DNA of 32,981 nt from positions 1 through 32,981 of the IMG/VR virus record IMGVR_UViG_3300023116_000181. The stretch is one strand, 5' to 3'. Positions 1 to 7,711 of this stretch are shown here, one piece after another. A model generated the notes under the pieces. It was not told the DNA's origin, did no database searches, and saw nothing but the letters and a program-made list of their open reading frames with translations. The number at the start of each line of letters is the position of its first letter. Within the stretch, counting starts at the first letter, position 1. The translations under genes were made by a program, and so were the position numbers. The stretch is from a virus.

Positions 1-367
1 TAAAATCATTATTTAAATAAATCAATGCACTGTAATGTCTATTTGAATAAGGATGCGGAGACCCATCAAGGTGTTCTGCATCTGCATGAGGCGGATCAAG
101 TTTATCGCCTGGTCTCCAGCGTACTAATTGCAGTGTTTCAATATCTACAGAAGTGTTTTCGTAGTTTTCTACTACGTCTTTAACTCGGTTTGATATATCT
201 TGAACTAATGTAGAAATGTCACTATCATTAATAGTTTGGAAGTTAATAAAACGCCCAGACCAATGATCTTGTGTTGTTTCCCACAGAGCATCAGTTTGAA
301 GATAATTATTAAGCGTTTCTAGTTCTTGTTTTGATAAGAAGTCATAGTTTATATTGATATCAGCCAT
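1..367 (-). CDS. 2-oxoglutarate/Fe(II)-dependent dioxygenase, prolyl 4-hydroxylase-like (partial, 3' end missing)
   Basis: The ATG is at 365-367 and the frame stays open for 122 codons to the left edge, so the C-terminal part lies outside the window. It begins MADININ. Residues 82-121 resemble the double-stranded beta-helix core of 2OG/Fe(II) oxygenases: VRWRPGDKLDPPHADAEH gives the iron-binding HxD pair (His94, Asp96), and HYSALIYLNNDF is the usual following strand. The distal His and the Arg that binds 2-oxoglutarate would lie beyond the edge. Enzymes of this family hydroxylate proline or other residues using oxygen and 2-oxoglutarate, and they are common in T4-like marine phages. It is the last gene of the structural run, 42 bases after an adhesin gene. 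No Shine-Dalgarno sequence is visible before the start. The family call is fairly sure; the substrate is unknown. Confidence 0.85.
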   Translation of the reverse strand, partial: MADININYDFLSKQELETLNNYLQTDALWETTQDHWSGRFINFQTINDSDISTLVQDISNRVKDVVENYENTSVDIETLQLVRWRPGDKLDPPHADAEHLDGSPHPYSNRHYSALIYLNNDF

Positions 368-370
368 ATT

Positions 371-402
371 ATTATACTAACATCAATATACACTTTTGTC
401 AA
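371..402 (-). promoter_or_regulatory. Possible sigma70-type promoter before the dioxygenase gene
   Basis: On the minus strand TTGACA (397-402) is followed 17 bases later by TAGTAT (374-379), or 20 bases later by TATAAT (371-376). Either pairing resembles a host-type promoter. It would place the transcription start at or very near the ATG at 367, giving an almost leaderless message, which agrees with the lack of a ribosome binding site. In such AT-rich DNA a chance match is quite possible. Confidence 0.3.
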
Positions 403-409
403 ATACTAT

Positions 410-3400
410 TTAGGTTTCGGAATCGTCTTCGGAATCGTCTTCGGATAATGGTATGCCGCTGCCCTGCCAGTTTATAATAGCAATAGTACTTAGTGTTGAT
501 CCATCAGCGTTTGTCCAAGTGCCAACAACGTATCTATATTGATTAGGAAATCCTACAACTTGAACAGTAGCTTGAACTTCAACCACATTATCAGTAGCAG
601 ATCCAGAACTAATTGTTATAGAAACAAAGCCTACTCCAGAACCTTGCGAGAAAGACCAACTACCGTTGGCATTTGATGGTTGTGTGGCAAACTCAAAGTA
701 AATATTTTCGCCTATAGCACTTGCATTGGCAGCAATTGGAGATCTAGTTAAACTAGTTGCATTAATATTAGATGGTTCATTAACTGTAGCAGAAGCAGAT
801 TTTGATATACCATCTGAAGTTATTGTTGCTGTCCAGGTACCTGATTGACCTAGTGTTTGAGATACGCTTCCCGAATTTGCCGACGAAATAGTTCCAGAGC
901 CGCTGTTCGGACCTACATAAGTTACCGAAGTACTAGCCGGTGTAGGACCGTTTTGACCCCAACTTACTGTAAAAGTAGTAGAGTTTTTAGTACCAGTTGA
1001 AGGTGTAAACGTAATAAATGGATCAGCTGGCGCTGCCGTAATTGTTGCACTATCTGTATCTAATGTGGAAGTGCCGTGTGCTAGTACTGCTGTAAGAGTT
1101 TCGCCTGGGTAACCTGCTGTATCAAATACTAATTGACCTGATGTACCATTGCCAGAAGCAACTAACGTATTAACATCACGATACATATATGCTGTCACTG
1201 TAGTAGTTGTATTTGATGTTGACCAAGTTGCAACTGCTGAATCACCTTCTGTATAAGAATTTGCATCAAAGTTAATTAATCCGCTAGGCGCAGGTGCAAC
1301 ATACGCAAGATCAAATGTATCTGAAGCTACATCAGGACTTGCAGGATAATAAGAATTACTAGCAGTACAAGTAGCAGTATATATTCCATAATTGTTGCAG
1401 GTAACAGCTCTACTACCAGAAGAACTTGTTGAAGTATAAAGAACTCCGTTTGGACCAGTTAATGAAACATATACACTAGTAGCATTACTTGAACTCCAAC
1501 TTGCTGTTGCTGTGCCACCGATATTTGTTGCTGTACCAGACCAATTAATTGAAGCAGTTGGTCTATTAGCACAAACAGCACTTGCACTTGTAGATCCAGA
1601 ATTTGAACTACTTGCAGAATAAGTAAAGTCAACTTGGCCGGTGTGTGCGCCTGAAAGTGACCAATTACCGTTTGCATCTAGTTGAATTGTTCCGCTGCCG
1701 GCTGTCCAAGCACCCCCGCTTGGTATTAGTGTTCCACTAGTATTATAAGTTATAGTATCATAAGGAGCGCCGCCGGTAATTTGAACAGTATACGTGTCGC
1801 CGACCTCAAAGAGAGACGGTGATATGGACATAGACATTTGATATCCAACCGATGTTGAATCTGAATCAGAATCACTACTATAGGCGCCCGATGCACTCCC
1901 TTCCATTGTATAAGTTCCAGGTTGTACATTGCCAACTTGAATACTTCCGTTTCTTGTCGAAGTAGTTATACGGTCTGAACCAATTGTTTGACCGTTTGGA
2001 TTTTTAAGTGTAACTAGTCCTGTTTCGTCGCCTTCACCTGAAATACTCCAAGTACCTGTAATAGAGCCGCCTATACTTGCGGTGCTCGGCATACTAACAG
2101 TAAGTGCAGCTGGTTGGTATACCGTAAATCCTACAGAATCTCTGACTGTTCCTCCCGAAGATAGCGTAACAGTTTTATTACCTCTAGTGTTATACGACGC
2201 GGATTGAAAACCTATACCACTTGCATTTGTGGTGCTGGACCCTACAGCAGATGTACTAAATGCAGTAAGTGGCGGTCCATTAATAGTAAATTGTACTATT
2301 CCACTTACTGCATAAGATGTTTTATCAGTAACTATACTCCAATTTACTGGTGGATTTACTGTTAGTCCTGTTGTCAAAGAACCTTGAGAATATGCGTCAG
2401 GACTAAGATTTGAAAGTGTATTTGTAAAATTACCATAGTCAGTATGTACACCTGTTGAGCTAAAACTTCCATTAGAGTCTAATGTTAGAGAACCAGATCC
2501 GGAATAAGGTCCTCTATCATAAGACCATGACCAATTTGCTGTTCCTCCTGGAGGACCAGTAACTGTGAAAGTGAACTGATCCGAAACAGAACCATTAAAA
2601 TTAACTGTTGTTGGGCTAACTGATAGTGTCCAAGTTGCTTGTGTAATTGGTTGAGTAAAGGTTTTACTAACTCCTCTTGAATCAGCGTTTCTTATGTTTT
2701 CAGCAATTAATGCCCATGATGCAGATCCAGAACTGTTAGACGTTACGCTTCTACTCCCTGAAGTTGCAACCGATTCATCTGTGCTAAATCCCGGGCCGTT
2801 CATTGTAGCAGTATCAGCATTAGATGTGTTCCACGCCACTGTTACATTATCGCCTGTATAAACTATTGTAGGATTCGACGGTGTTACCGATAGGGTTGTA
2901 ATTGACGGATTAGGCACTGCTGTATTAACAGTTAATGTAGCAGGAATATTTGTTGAGCCGCCGGCACCTGATAATGATAAAAGTGCATTTATAGTTCCGT
3001 TACTATTAGAAGTTATAGGGCCATAAGAACCTGATGCACTAGAACTAATTGCGGAGCCATCCAGCGTAACCGAAACACTTGTTGCATTAGAACTACTCCA
3101 AAAAAGTGTCGATGAATCAGGATATGATGTTTTAGCATTAGCATCTGCAGGATACATAGAAGATGGACTAAAATATATGCTTCCTGTAGGCGGCGGCGGA
3201 ACATCAACAACACTAGTAGATAATGAAGTATTAGCATCACTACCGTTTGGATCTGAACGATTAGCTGTTAAATCAACCGATAAAGTACCAAGCCCTTTGC
3301 CCGATGTAGAAATTGTAACACTGCCGTCAGCTGGTCTACTAGTGAGGCTGTTATCAAAAGAGCCATCTGGATAATTAATAACTACATCAACATCAGTAGC

Positions 3401-5452
3401 GTTTGTTGTTGTCCAAGATGCTGTAACACTATCGCCAAGCTGTACACTTGATGTTATATTTGATGAATCAAATCGGGCATTCAATGCTGGTGGAGTAACT
3501 GTAGTGTCGGCAATGCCTATAGGATCAACAGATTTAAGTAATCCTGAATTATAACCATTTCGCCATATGCTTATTGTATAAGATTCTGAACCTTCTGTTA
3601 TGTAATCTGCTGTTGCATTACGCACAATCGAAGCAGTACCTGATGAATTAATTGTTCCTGTTCCACTAGTTTTGTTATCAGTAAAATCTGCTGAGGATGC
3701 TGTACCAGTTGTTGTCCAATAAAATGTTGTACCTTGTGCTACATTACTTGTAGTTATGTTAATAGTGTGCGTATACACACCTTCGTTAATTACATTATTA
3801 AAGCTCGGATGATTGGTACTTGATGTAAAGTTCCACACTTCTGGACTTTGAGATGTGTCATTTATAGTAACTGTTGCACTTTCAGCTACTTTATTTGTGT
3901 AACTAGAATCAGTATAAAGATGTATTTGGTATTGCTCTGTTGTACTTTCTGTAAACGTATCGTTTGTTAACGTTCTTGGAATATTTGCAGTACCGGCATT
4001 ATAAGAGCCCGTAATCTGCACACTGCCTTGATTTTTATTATCAGTAAAATCAGCAGCAATAATATTTCCACTAATAGGAGCCAATGCCCAATACAATGTA
4101 GTTCCTGTGTTTACTTTTGTAGTGTCAACTACAAAGGTAATTGTAGCACCTTCGTTTTGACTGGTTGCAGAAGGTGTAATACTGTATGTAGGAACAACTA
4201 CTGGTACTTGAACTGTACCTGTAACTGTTGTTATCGCAGAGCCGCCTGGTCCAATAGCAGTTAATCTAGCACTCGATGTTCCAGCTGTAGACCAAGTATA
4301 TGATCTATTTCCACTAGTAGATAATCCTGTCCCCGAATCAATTGTTCCGTCTGGGTTAGTAATATAATAATTAACAGATGTAGAATTTGTTGTTGTCCAG
4401 TAAACTGTTTGAGCAACTCCTGTATTTACTGTAGACGGTTGCCAATATGCCGAAATAGTTGGTGGATTTGGCAGTGCTACTCCATTAAAGACTGCAACAT
4501 TTTGCCCGACCGGGAGATCTGTTATTACAACTGTGTCTGTTGGAGTGCCGCCTATGTTTACTGAGCCGCTCGGAACTGCTATTTTAATATTATTAAATAA
4601 TGTTCCAAATACATCTTCGTCTATGTTTTCAGTTGATGTATCTTTAAAGTAAATTCTAAACTGAATTTCGTTGCTAGAAAGTTCAAGAGCATATACTTCA
4701 TAATAGCTACCACTGTACAGTGCTCCTGATTGTCTATACACTAATTGATAAGAAGATGTAAGTTGATAATTACCTATAGACGTAGGACTTCCAACACCTA
4801 ACGAACTATCGCATCCACTAGCACTAAATCTAACAGAACCCATTCCACTTAGTAGATTTTTCCAGTCATTAGTTTTGCTTTGAGAAAATGCCCAAGTTAG
4901 TCCTGCATCGAGTCTAATTTGACCACCTGCATTAAAAAAATGCCTACGTTGTTGTGCTGTATTAAAAGTTACCTTAAATATATGACTTAAAATACCATTC
5001 CAGGAACCTTGCGCTTCAGGTCTTTCAACATCTATAGAATTATTATTAATATCGGTTAAAGGTATAACGCTGTACTGACTAGAATCTATTTCAAACTTAT
5101 CTTGTTCAATAGAAGTCATTACATTTTCTAAATATGTAATATAAGTTTCTTCAATTTTATCTGCATTTGTTCCGTTTAAATCAAAATTACCAACTGGTGT
5201 TGATAGTTGTGAAAATGTACCTCCTATTTGATGTACTCTTGCTCTAATAATATCTCTATAAAGAGTTTCGTATTCTTGAGGGGAAATTAAATCAGTGTTG
5301 ACAGTGTTTACATCATAGTCGCCAGTTACAGTACTTGAACTGTACGATTGCCCATAACCAAACTGTGGATTACTAGACAACGAAGTACCAAGGACTGTCC
5401 TTATTCTATTTTGTAAATTGTTAAATCTAGTCGCTAGTACACTATTTGGCAT
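410..5452 (-). CDS. Large virion adhesin with N-terminal attachment module and about twelve Ig-like/Calx-beta-like domains
   Basis: The protein has 1680 residues from the ATG at 5452. An in-frame TTG at 5458 is less likely, because GAGG at 5460-5463 is seven bases from the ATG and the paralogue also begins at the matching residue. Residues 1 to about 330 match the N-terminus of the 733-residue neighbour: FNNLQNRI, ARVHQIGGT, RRHFFNAGGQIRL, IGNYQLTSSYQ. The rest is a chain of Ser/Thr/Gly-rich beta-sandwich modules of about 80-110 residues. Two, near residues 422-532 and 533-650, look Calx-beta-like (NEGATITFVV, SADFTDNK). Others share a WSSSNATSV-type motif. The tail is SEDDSEDDSET. There is no signal peptide or membrane segment, as expected for a virion part. 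Ig-like and Calx-beta chains commonly act as spacers or surface-binding arms, so an adhesin or fibre role is inferred. The exact virion position is unknown. Confidence 0.85.
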   Translation of the reverse strand: MPNSVLATRFNNLQNRIRTVLGTSLSSNPQFGYGQSYSSSTVTGDYDVNTVNTDLISPQEYETLYRDIIRARVHQIGGTFSQLSTPVGNFDLNGTNADKIEETYITYLENVMTSIEQDKFEIDSSQYSVIPLTDINNNSIDVERPEAQGSWNGILSHIFKVTFNTAQQRRHFFNAGGQIRLDAGLTWAFSQSKTNDWKNLLSGMGSVRFSASGCDSSLGVGSPTSIGNYQLTSSYQLVYRQSGALYSGSYYEVYALELSSNEIQFRIYFKDTSTENIDEDVFGTLFNNIKIAVPSGSVNIGGTPTDTVVITDLPVGQNVAVFNGVALPNPPTISAYWQPSTVNTGVAQTVYWTTTNSTSVNYYITNPDGTIDSGTGLSTSGNRSYTWSTAGTSSARLTAIGPGGSAITTVTGTVQVPVVVPTYSITPSATSQNEGATITFVVDTTKVNTGTTLYWALAPISGNIIAADFTDNKNQGSVQITGSYNAGTANIPRTLTNDTFTESTTEQYQIHLYTDSSYTNKVAESATVTINDTSQSPEVWNFTSSTNHPSFNNVINEGVYTHTINITTSNVAQGTTFYWTTTGTASSADFTDNKTSGTGTINSSGTASIVRNATADYITEGSESYTISIWRNGYNSGLLKSVDPIGIADTTVTPPALNARFDSSNITSSVQLGDSVTASWTTTNATDVDVVINYPDGSFDNSLTSRPADGSVTISTSGKGLGTLSVDLTANRSDPNGSDANTSLSTSVVDVPPPPTGSIYFSPSSMYPADANAKTSYPDSSTLFWSSSNATSVSVTLDGSAISSSASGSYGPITSNSNGTINALLSLSGAGGSTNIPATLTVNTAVPNPSITTLSVTPSNPTIVYTGDNVTVAWNTSNADTATMNGPGFSTDESVATSGSRSVTSNSSGSASWALIAENIRNADSRGVSKTFTQPITQATWTLSVSPTTVNFNGSVSDQFTFTVTGPPGGTANWSWSYDRGPYSGSGSLTLDSNGSFSSTGVHTDYGNFTNTLSNLSPDAYSQGSLTTGLTVNPPVNWSIVTDKTSYAVSGIVQFTINGPPLTAFSTSAVGSSTTNASGIGFQSASYNTRGNKTVTLSSGGTVRDSVGFTVYQPAALTVSMPSTASIGGSITGTWSISGEGDETGLVTLKNPNGQTIGSDRITTSTRNGSIQVGNVQPGTYTMEGSASGAYSSDSDSDSTSVGYQMSMSISPSLFEVGDTYTVQITGGAPYDTITYNTSGTLIPSGGAWTAGSGTIQLDANGNWSLSGAHTGQVDFTYSASSSNSGSTSASAVCANRPTASINWSGTATNIGGTATASWSSSNATSVYVSLTGPNGVLYTSTSSSGSRAVTCNNYGIYTATCTASNSYYPASPDVASDTFDLAYVAPAPSGLINFDANSYTEGDSAVATWSTSNTTTTVTAYMYRDVNTLVASGNGTSGQLVFDTAGYPGETLTAVLAHGTSTLDTDSATITAAPADPFITFTPSTGTKNSTTFTVSWGQNGPTPASTSVTYVGPNSGSGTISSANSGSVSQTLGQSGTWTATITSDGISKSASATVNEPSNINATSLTRSPIAANASAIGENIYFEFATQPSNANGSWSFSQGSGVGFVSITISSGSATDNVVEVQATVQVVGFPNQYRYVVGTWTNADGSTLSTIAIINWQGSGIPLSEDDSEDDSET
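416..445. repeat. 12-bp tandem repeat encoding an acidic C-terminal tail
   Basis: The unit ttcggaatcgtc occurs twice in full and then half again. It lies at the very 3' end of the 1680-residue adhesin gene and encodes the Ser-Glu-Asp-Asp repeats of the tail SEDDSEDDSET. The unit is a multiple of three, so copy number could change without breaking the frame. Confidence 0.8.
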
Positions 5453-5459
5453 TATCAAT

Positions 5460-5463
5460 CCTC
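5460..5463 (-). promoter_or_regulatory. Ribosome binding site that decides the start of the 1680-residue adhesin
   Basis: GAGG on the minus strand sits seven bases before the ATG at 5450-5452 and only one base before the alternative TTG at 5456-5458. The spacing favours the ATG. Confidence 0.7.
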
Positions 5464-5470
5464 TATACGA

Positions 5471-5480
5471 TATTTATCGT
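5471..5480 (-). promoter_or_regulatory. Candidate T4-like late promoter, ACGATAAATA
   Basis: The 42-base gap between the two adhesin genes holds ACGATAAATA on the minus strand, one base from the T4 late consensus TATAAATA. Transcription would start around 5464, just before the GAGG ribosome binding site. The motif is followed by TCGT, so ACGAT and ATCGT can pair around AAAT. Similar motifs occur in three other gaps or junctions of this window. Confidence 0.55.
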
Positions 5481-5500
5481 TTTAAAAAACTGCGTATAAA

Positions 5501-7702
5501 TTACGAAGATCTGTTAACGCCAGTCCATGAACGCCTAAATACTTGTCCGTCGCCTTCAGCTTTAAGGAATGTAAACGAGCCTGAACCACTACCAACTGTC
5601 AAAGGTCTAATACAAAGATTAACCATAACTGTTTGACCTGTAACCAGTGAATAGTTTTGAGTAGCATATCCACTGTCGATATTACTGCTGCCTTTCCCGT
5701 CAACTAGTACTGCCCAAGCTGTTGGACGACTAGTTTCTTGTACCGTAACTGTACCGCTTCCGCTTGTACATTGTATAGTATACGAATAACATACATCTCC
5801 ATAGGTTTGAGGAACATTAAAGTTCATACCAACAGTTGGTGTCACTGTAAACGTAAATGTTGACGGTGGCGGTGGTGGAGGTGGAGGTGGTGGAGGTGGT
5901 GGCGGAATTTGGAACGCTGGCATTGATCTATCATGCGGTTTAGCCCATCTTTCCCCACTCATACTTGGTTCAACTAATTGTAGTCCTGCATTTGCAACTC
6001 TTGTTTTAAAATAATCATACGATGCTTGAACTTGTTTAGTTGTCATACTGCCTGAATTATCAATAGATAAAGATACAACGGCGCCTTGTTGTAAAGAACT
6101 TAAATTTGCTAGTCCAAACCAATCTTCTCTACTTCCAGTAGATCCGTTGTCTCTGCGTATACTTGTTTGAAGTGATCCGTTGTAACTGCTTGGTATTTTT
6201 AATCTATCAGATGAATAACCAGTTGGCTGTAATAATACAAATCTTCTGTTTGGATAATGAGAACTAAAACTATTCCAATCTGACTCAATTGTACCCGACG
6301 ATGGACTACTTTCGTCAATCACCGAAATACACACAGTTCCATCATATGATAAAACATTTGATGCAGGTGGTGGTGGCGGTGGTGGAGCCGATGATCCATA
6401 ATACTGACAATATGTGTAAGTAGCTTTAACTCCGCCTCTTGCTAGTTCAGGTTGTTTTGAAATATCAAATTGAGCTTTTGTAGCTGCTTCTCCGGCACTA
6501 ACCCATAAGTTGTACCAATAATTTAGTCCTTCGTATTCTGCAGGTCTACCTAAATCGCTTAGATACCAACCATTAATTGTAGAAGCAGCAGATGTTTTGG
6601 TTGACGTAACTAAAGATCTATTATTAAATACGTTATTATCATTATATACTAAAACCATGCCAGGCTGATATATAGCCAAAGAATCTGAGAAAGGAGCAGG
6701 ATCTTGGCACGGTGGAGGTGGTGGCGGAGGTGGTGGTGCCGGAGCAGGTGGTGGTACCGGAGTAGCAAACGAAGATAGTGCTGTAATTGTACTATACGTT
6801 GGTGCTGCTACTGTAACATTTGTTGTATCCGCTCTATAATGCTGAACAGTTGTTGATAAATTACCATCAACATTATTATCTATTTGTGGATCTGCTACTA
6901 CGTCATTAAATTCTAATCTAAACTCTATAGTACTTGCACTTGACTCTTTGGCTTTAATAGTAAACAAATTTCCAGCATATATACCACTGTATGTCCCAGC
7001 GCCTGTTTTAGAATATATTGTTTGGTAAGAGCTTGTTAAATCATAATTTCCTATTGCCTGACCACTACCCGAATTGGTAGTTGTTGTAGTTGTATGATTA
7101 AAACTTATTGTACCAACTTCATTTAATAATGCCGACCAATCTCTTCCCTTTGGAGTTGAAGCACTAGCATTTGCTGCTGAAATCCTAATTTCGCCGCCAC
7201 TGTTGAAAAAATGTCTACGATGATCTGCGTCTGCAAATACTACACTAAATGTATGATAAATTAATCCGTTCCATCCGGATTGTCTAGAACTTCCTATACC
7301 TGGCTCTAAACTTGCTTGGCCAATATCCATTAAAAACTTATCAGTTTCTATCGAAGTCATTAAATTTTCAAAGTCAGCAATTCCTTTTAATGCGCCTGAA
7401 GGATCTTGAACTGAAATACCAGAATCGTTAACATAAAAGCTGGATTCATCGGCAATAATGTTTAAGTTTCTAATTAGTTCTTGAATTTCTGTAGGTGTTG
7501 TACCAACTTGGTGCAACCTAGCCCTTACCATATCTGCATATATAGCATTTATATCTGCTGCTAGGACTAACTGACCGCTAGTGTTTGAAACTTGATAACT
7601 TGAAACTGATTCGCCGTATCCGTTTTGACCGGCGCCATTTCCCATAATTGCTTCAATTCTTGCTTGTAAGTTATTGAGTCTTGCTGCACTTATTTCTGCC
7701 AT
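5501..7702 (-). CDS. Virion adhesin with poly-proline linkers, DUF4214-like segment and von Willebrand A-like domain
   Basis: The 733-residue protein starts at the ATG at 7702; AAGGA lies six bases before it and overlaps the TAA of the preceding gene. Residues 1 to about 310 are homologous to the N-terminus of the 1680-residue neighbour (LNNLQARI, ARLHQVGTT, HRRHFFNSGGEIRI, IGNYDLTSSYQ). Three proline tracts then separate the modules. Between the first and second, around residues 367-424, YLSDLGRPAEYEGLNYW resembles the DUF4214 motif. Between the second and third, around 445-605, is a von Willebrand A-like domain with a DxSxS metal site (Asp548, Ser550, Ser552, in SIDNSGSM). After the third tract, residues 615-733 look like a beta-sandwich. 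Such domains bind proteins or carbohydrates, so a host-contact role is inferred; a cell-surface ligand is not identifiable. Confidence 0.85.
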   Translation of the reverse strand: MAEISAARLNNLQARIEAIMGNGAGQNGYGESVSSYQVSNTSGQLVLAADINAIYADMVRARLHQVGTTPTEIQELIRNLNIIADESSFYVNDSGISVQDPSGALKGIADFENLMTSIETDKFLMDIGQASLEPGIGSSRQSGWNGLIYHTFSVVFADADHRRHFFNSGGEIRISAANASASTPKGRDWSALLNEVGTISFNHTTTTTTNSGSGQAIGNYDLTSSYQTIYSKTGAGTYSGIYAGNLFTIKAKESSASTIEFRLEFNDVVADPQIDNNVDGNLSTTVQHYRADTTNVTVAAPTYSTITALSSFATPVPPPAPAPPPPPPPPPCQDPAPFSDSLAIYQPGMVLVYNDNNVFNNRSLVTSTKTSAASTINGWYLSDLGRPAEYEGLNYWYNLWVSAGEAATKAQFDISKQPELARGGVKATYTYCQYYGSSAPPPPPPPASNVLSYDGTVCISVIDESSPSSGTIESDWNSFSSHYPNRRFVLLQPTGYSSDRLKIPSSYNGSLQTSIRRDNGSTGSREDWFGLANLSSLQQGAVVSLSIDNSGSMTTKQVQASYDYFKTRVANAGLQLVEPSMSGERWAKPHDRSMPAFQIPPPPPPPPPPPPPPSTFTFTVTPTVGMNFNVPQTYGDVCYSYTIQCTSGSGTVTVQETSRPTAWAVLVDGKGSSNIDSGYATQNYSLVTGQTVMVNLCIRPLTVGSGSGSFTFLKAEGDGQVFRRSWTGVNRSS
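5864..5905 (-). repeat. Poly-proline tract of 14 codons
   Basis: Fourteen consecutive CCN codons, mixed in third base, lie between the von Willebrand A-like domain and the C-terminal beta domain of the 733-residue protein. It should form a stiff polyproline II rod between domains. A run this long normally stalls ribosomes unless EF-P is present. Confidence 0.95.
6044..6061 (-). other. MIDAS-type metal site DNSGSM in the von Willebrand A-like domain
   Basis: The codons give Asp548-Asn-Ser550-Gly-Ser552-Met after a hydrophobic strand (VVSLSI). This is the DxSxS pattern that holds Mg or Mn in von Willebrand A domains. The other two MIDAS residues could not be assigned by eye. Confidence 0.6.
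6365..6385 (-). repeat. Poly-proline tract of 7 codons
   Basis: Seven consecutive proline codons separate the DUF4214-like segment from the von Willebrand A-like domain of the 733-residue protein. The tract is flanked by alanines. Confidence 0.95.
6710..6760 (-). repeat. Pro/Ala linker with a run of nine prolines
   Basis: The coding strand gives PVPPPAPAP followed by further prolines, ending in a run of nine before a Cys. It joins the shared N-terminal module of the 733-residue protein to its DUF4214-like segment and marks the point where homology with the 1680-residue paralogue stops. Confidence 0.9.
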
Positions 7703-7711
7703 GATGATTCC

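Noticed and set aside
368-409. Terminator between the 1680-residue gene and the dioxygenase gene
   Set aside because: No GC-rich stem followed by a T run is present on the minus strand in this gap, nor in the other gaps.
5864-6760. GGT/GGA-rich plus-strand tracts as G-quadruplex or regulatory repeats
   Set aside because: They are explained by proline codons in a confirmed frame. The G runs are mostly pairs, so strong quadruplex formation is not supported.
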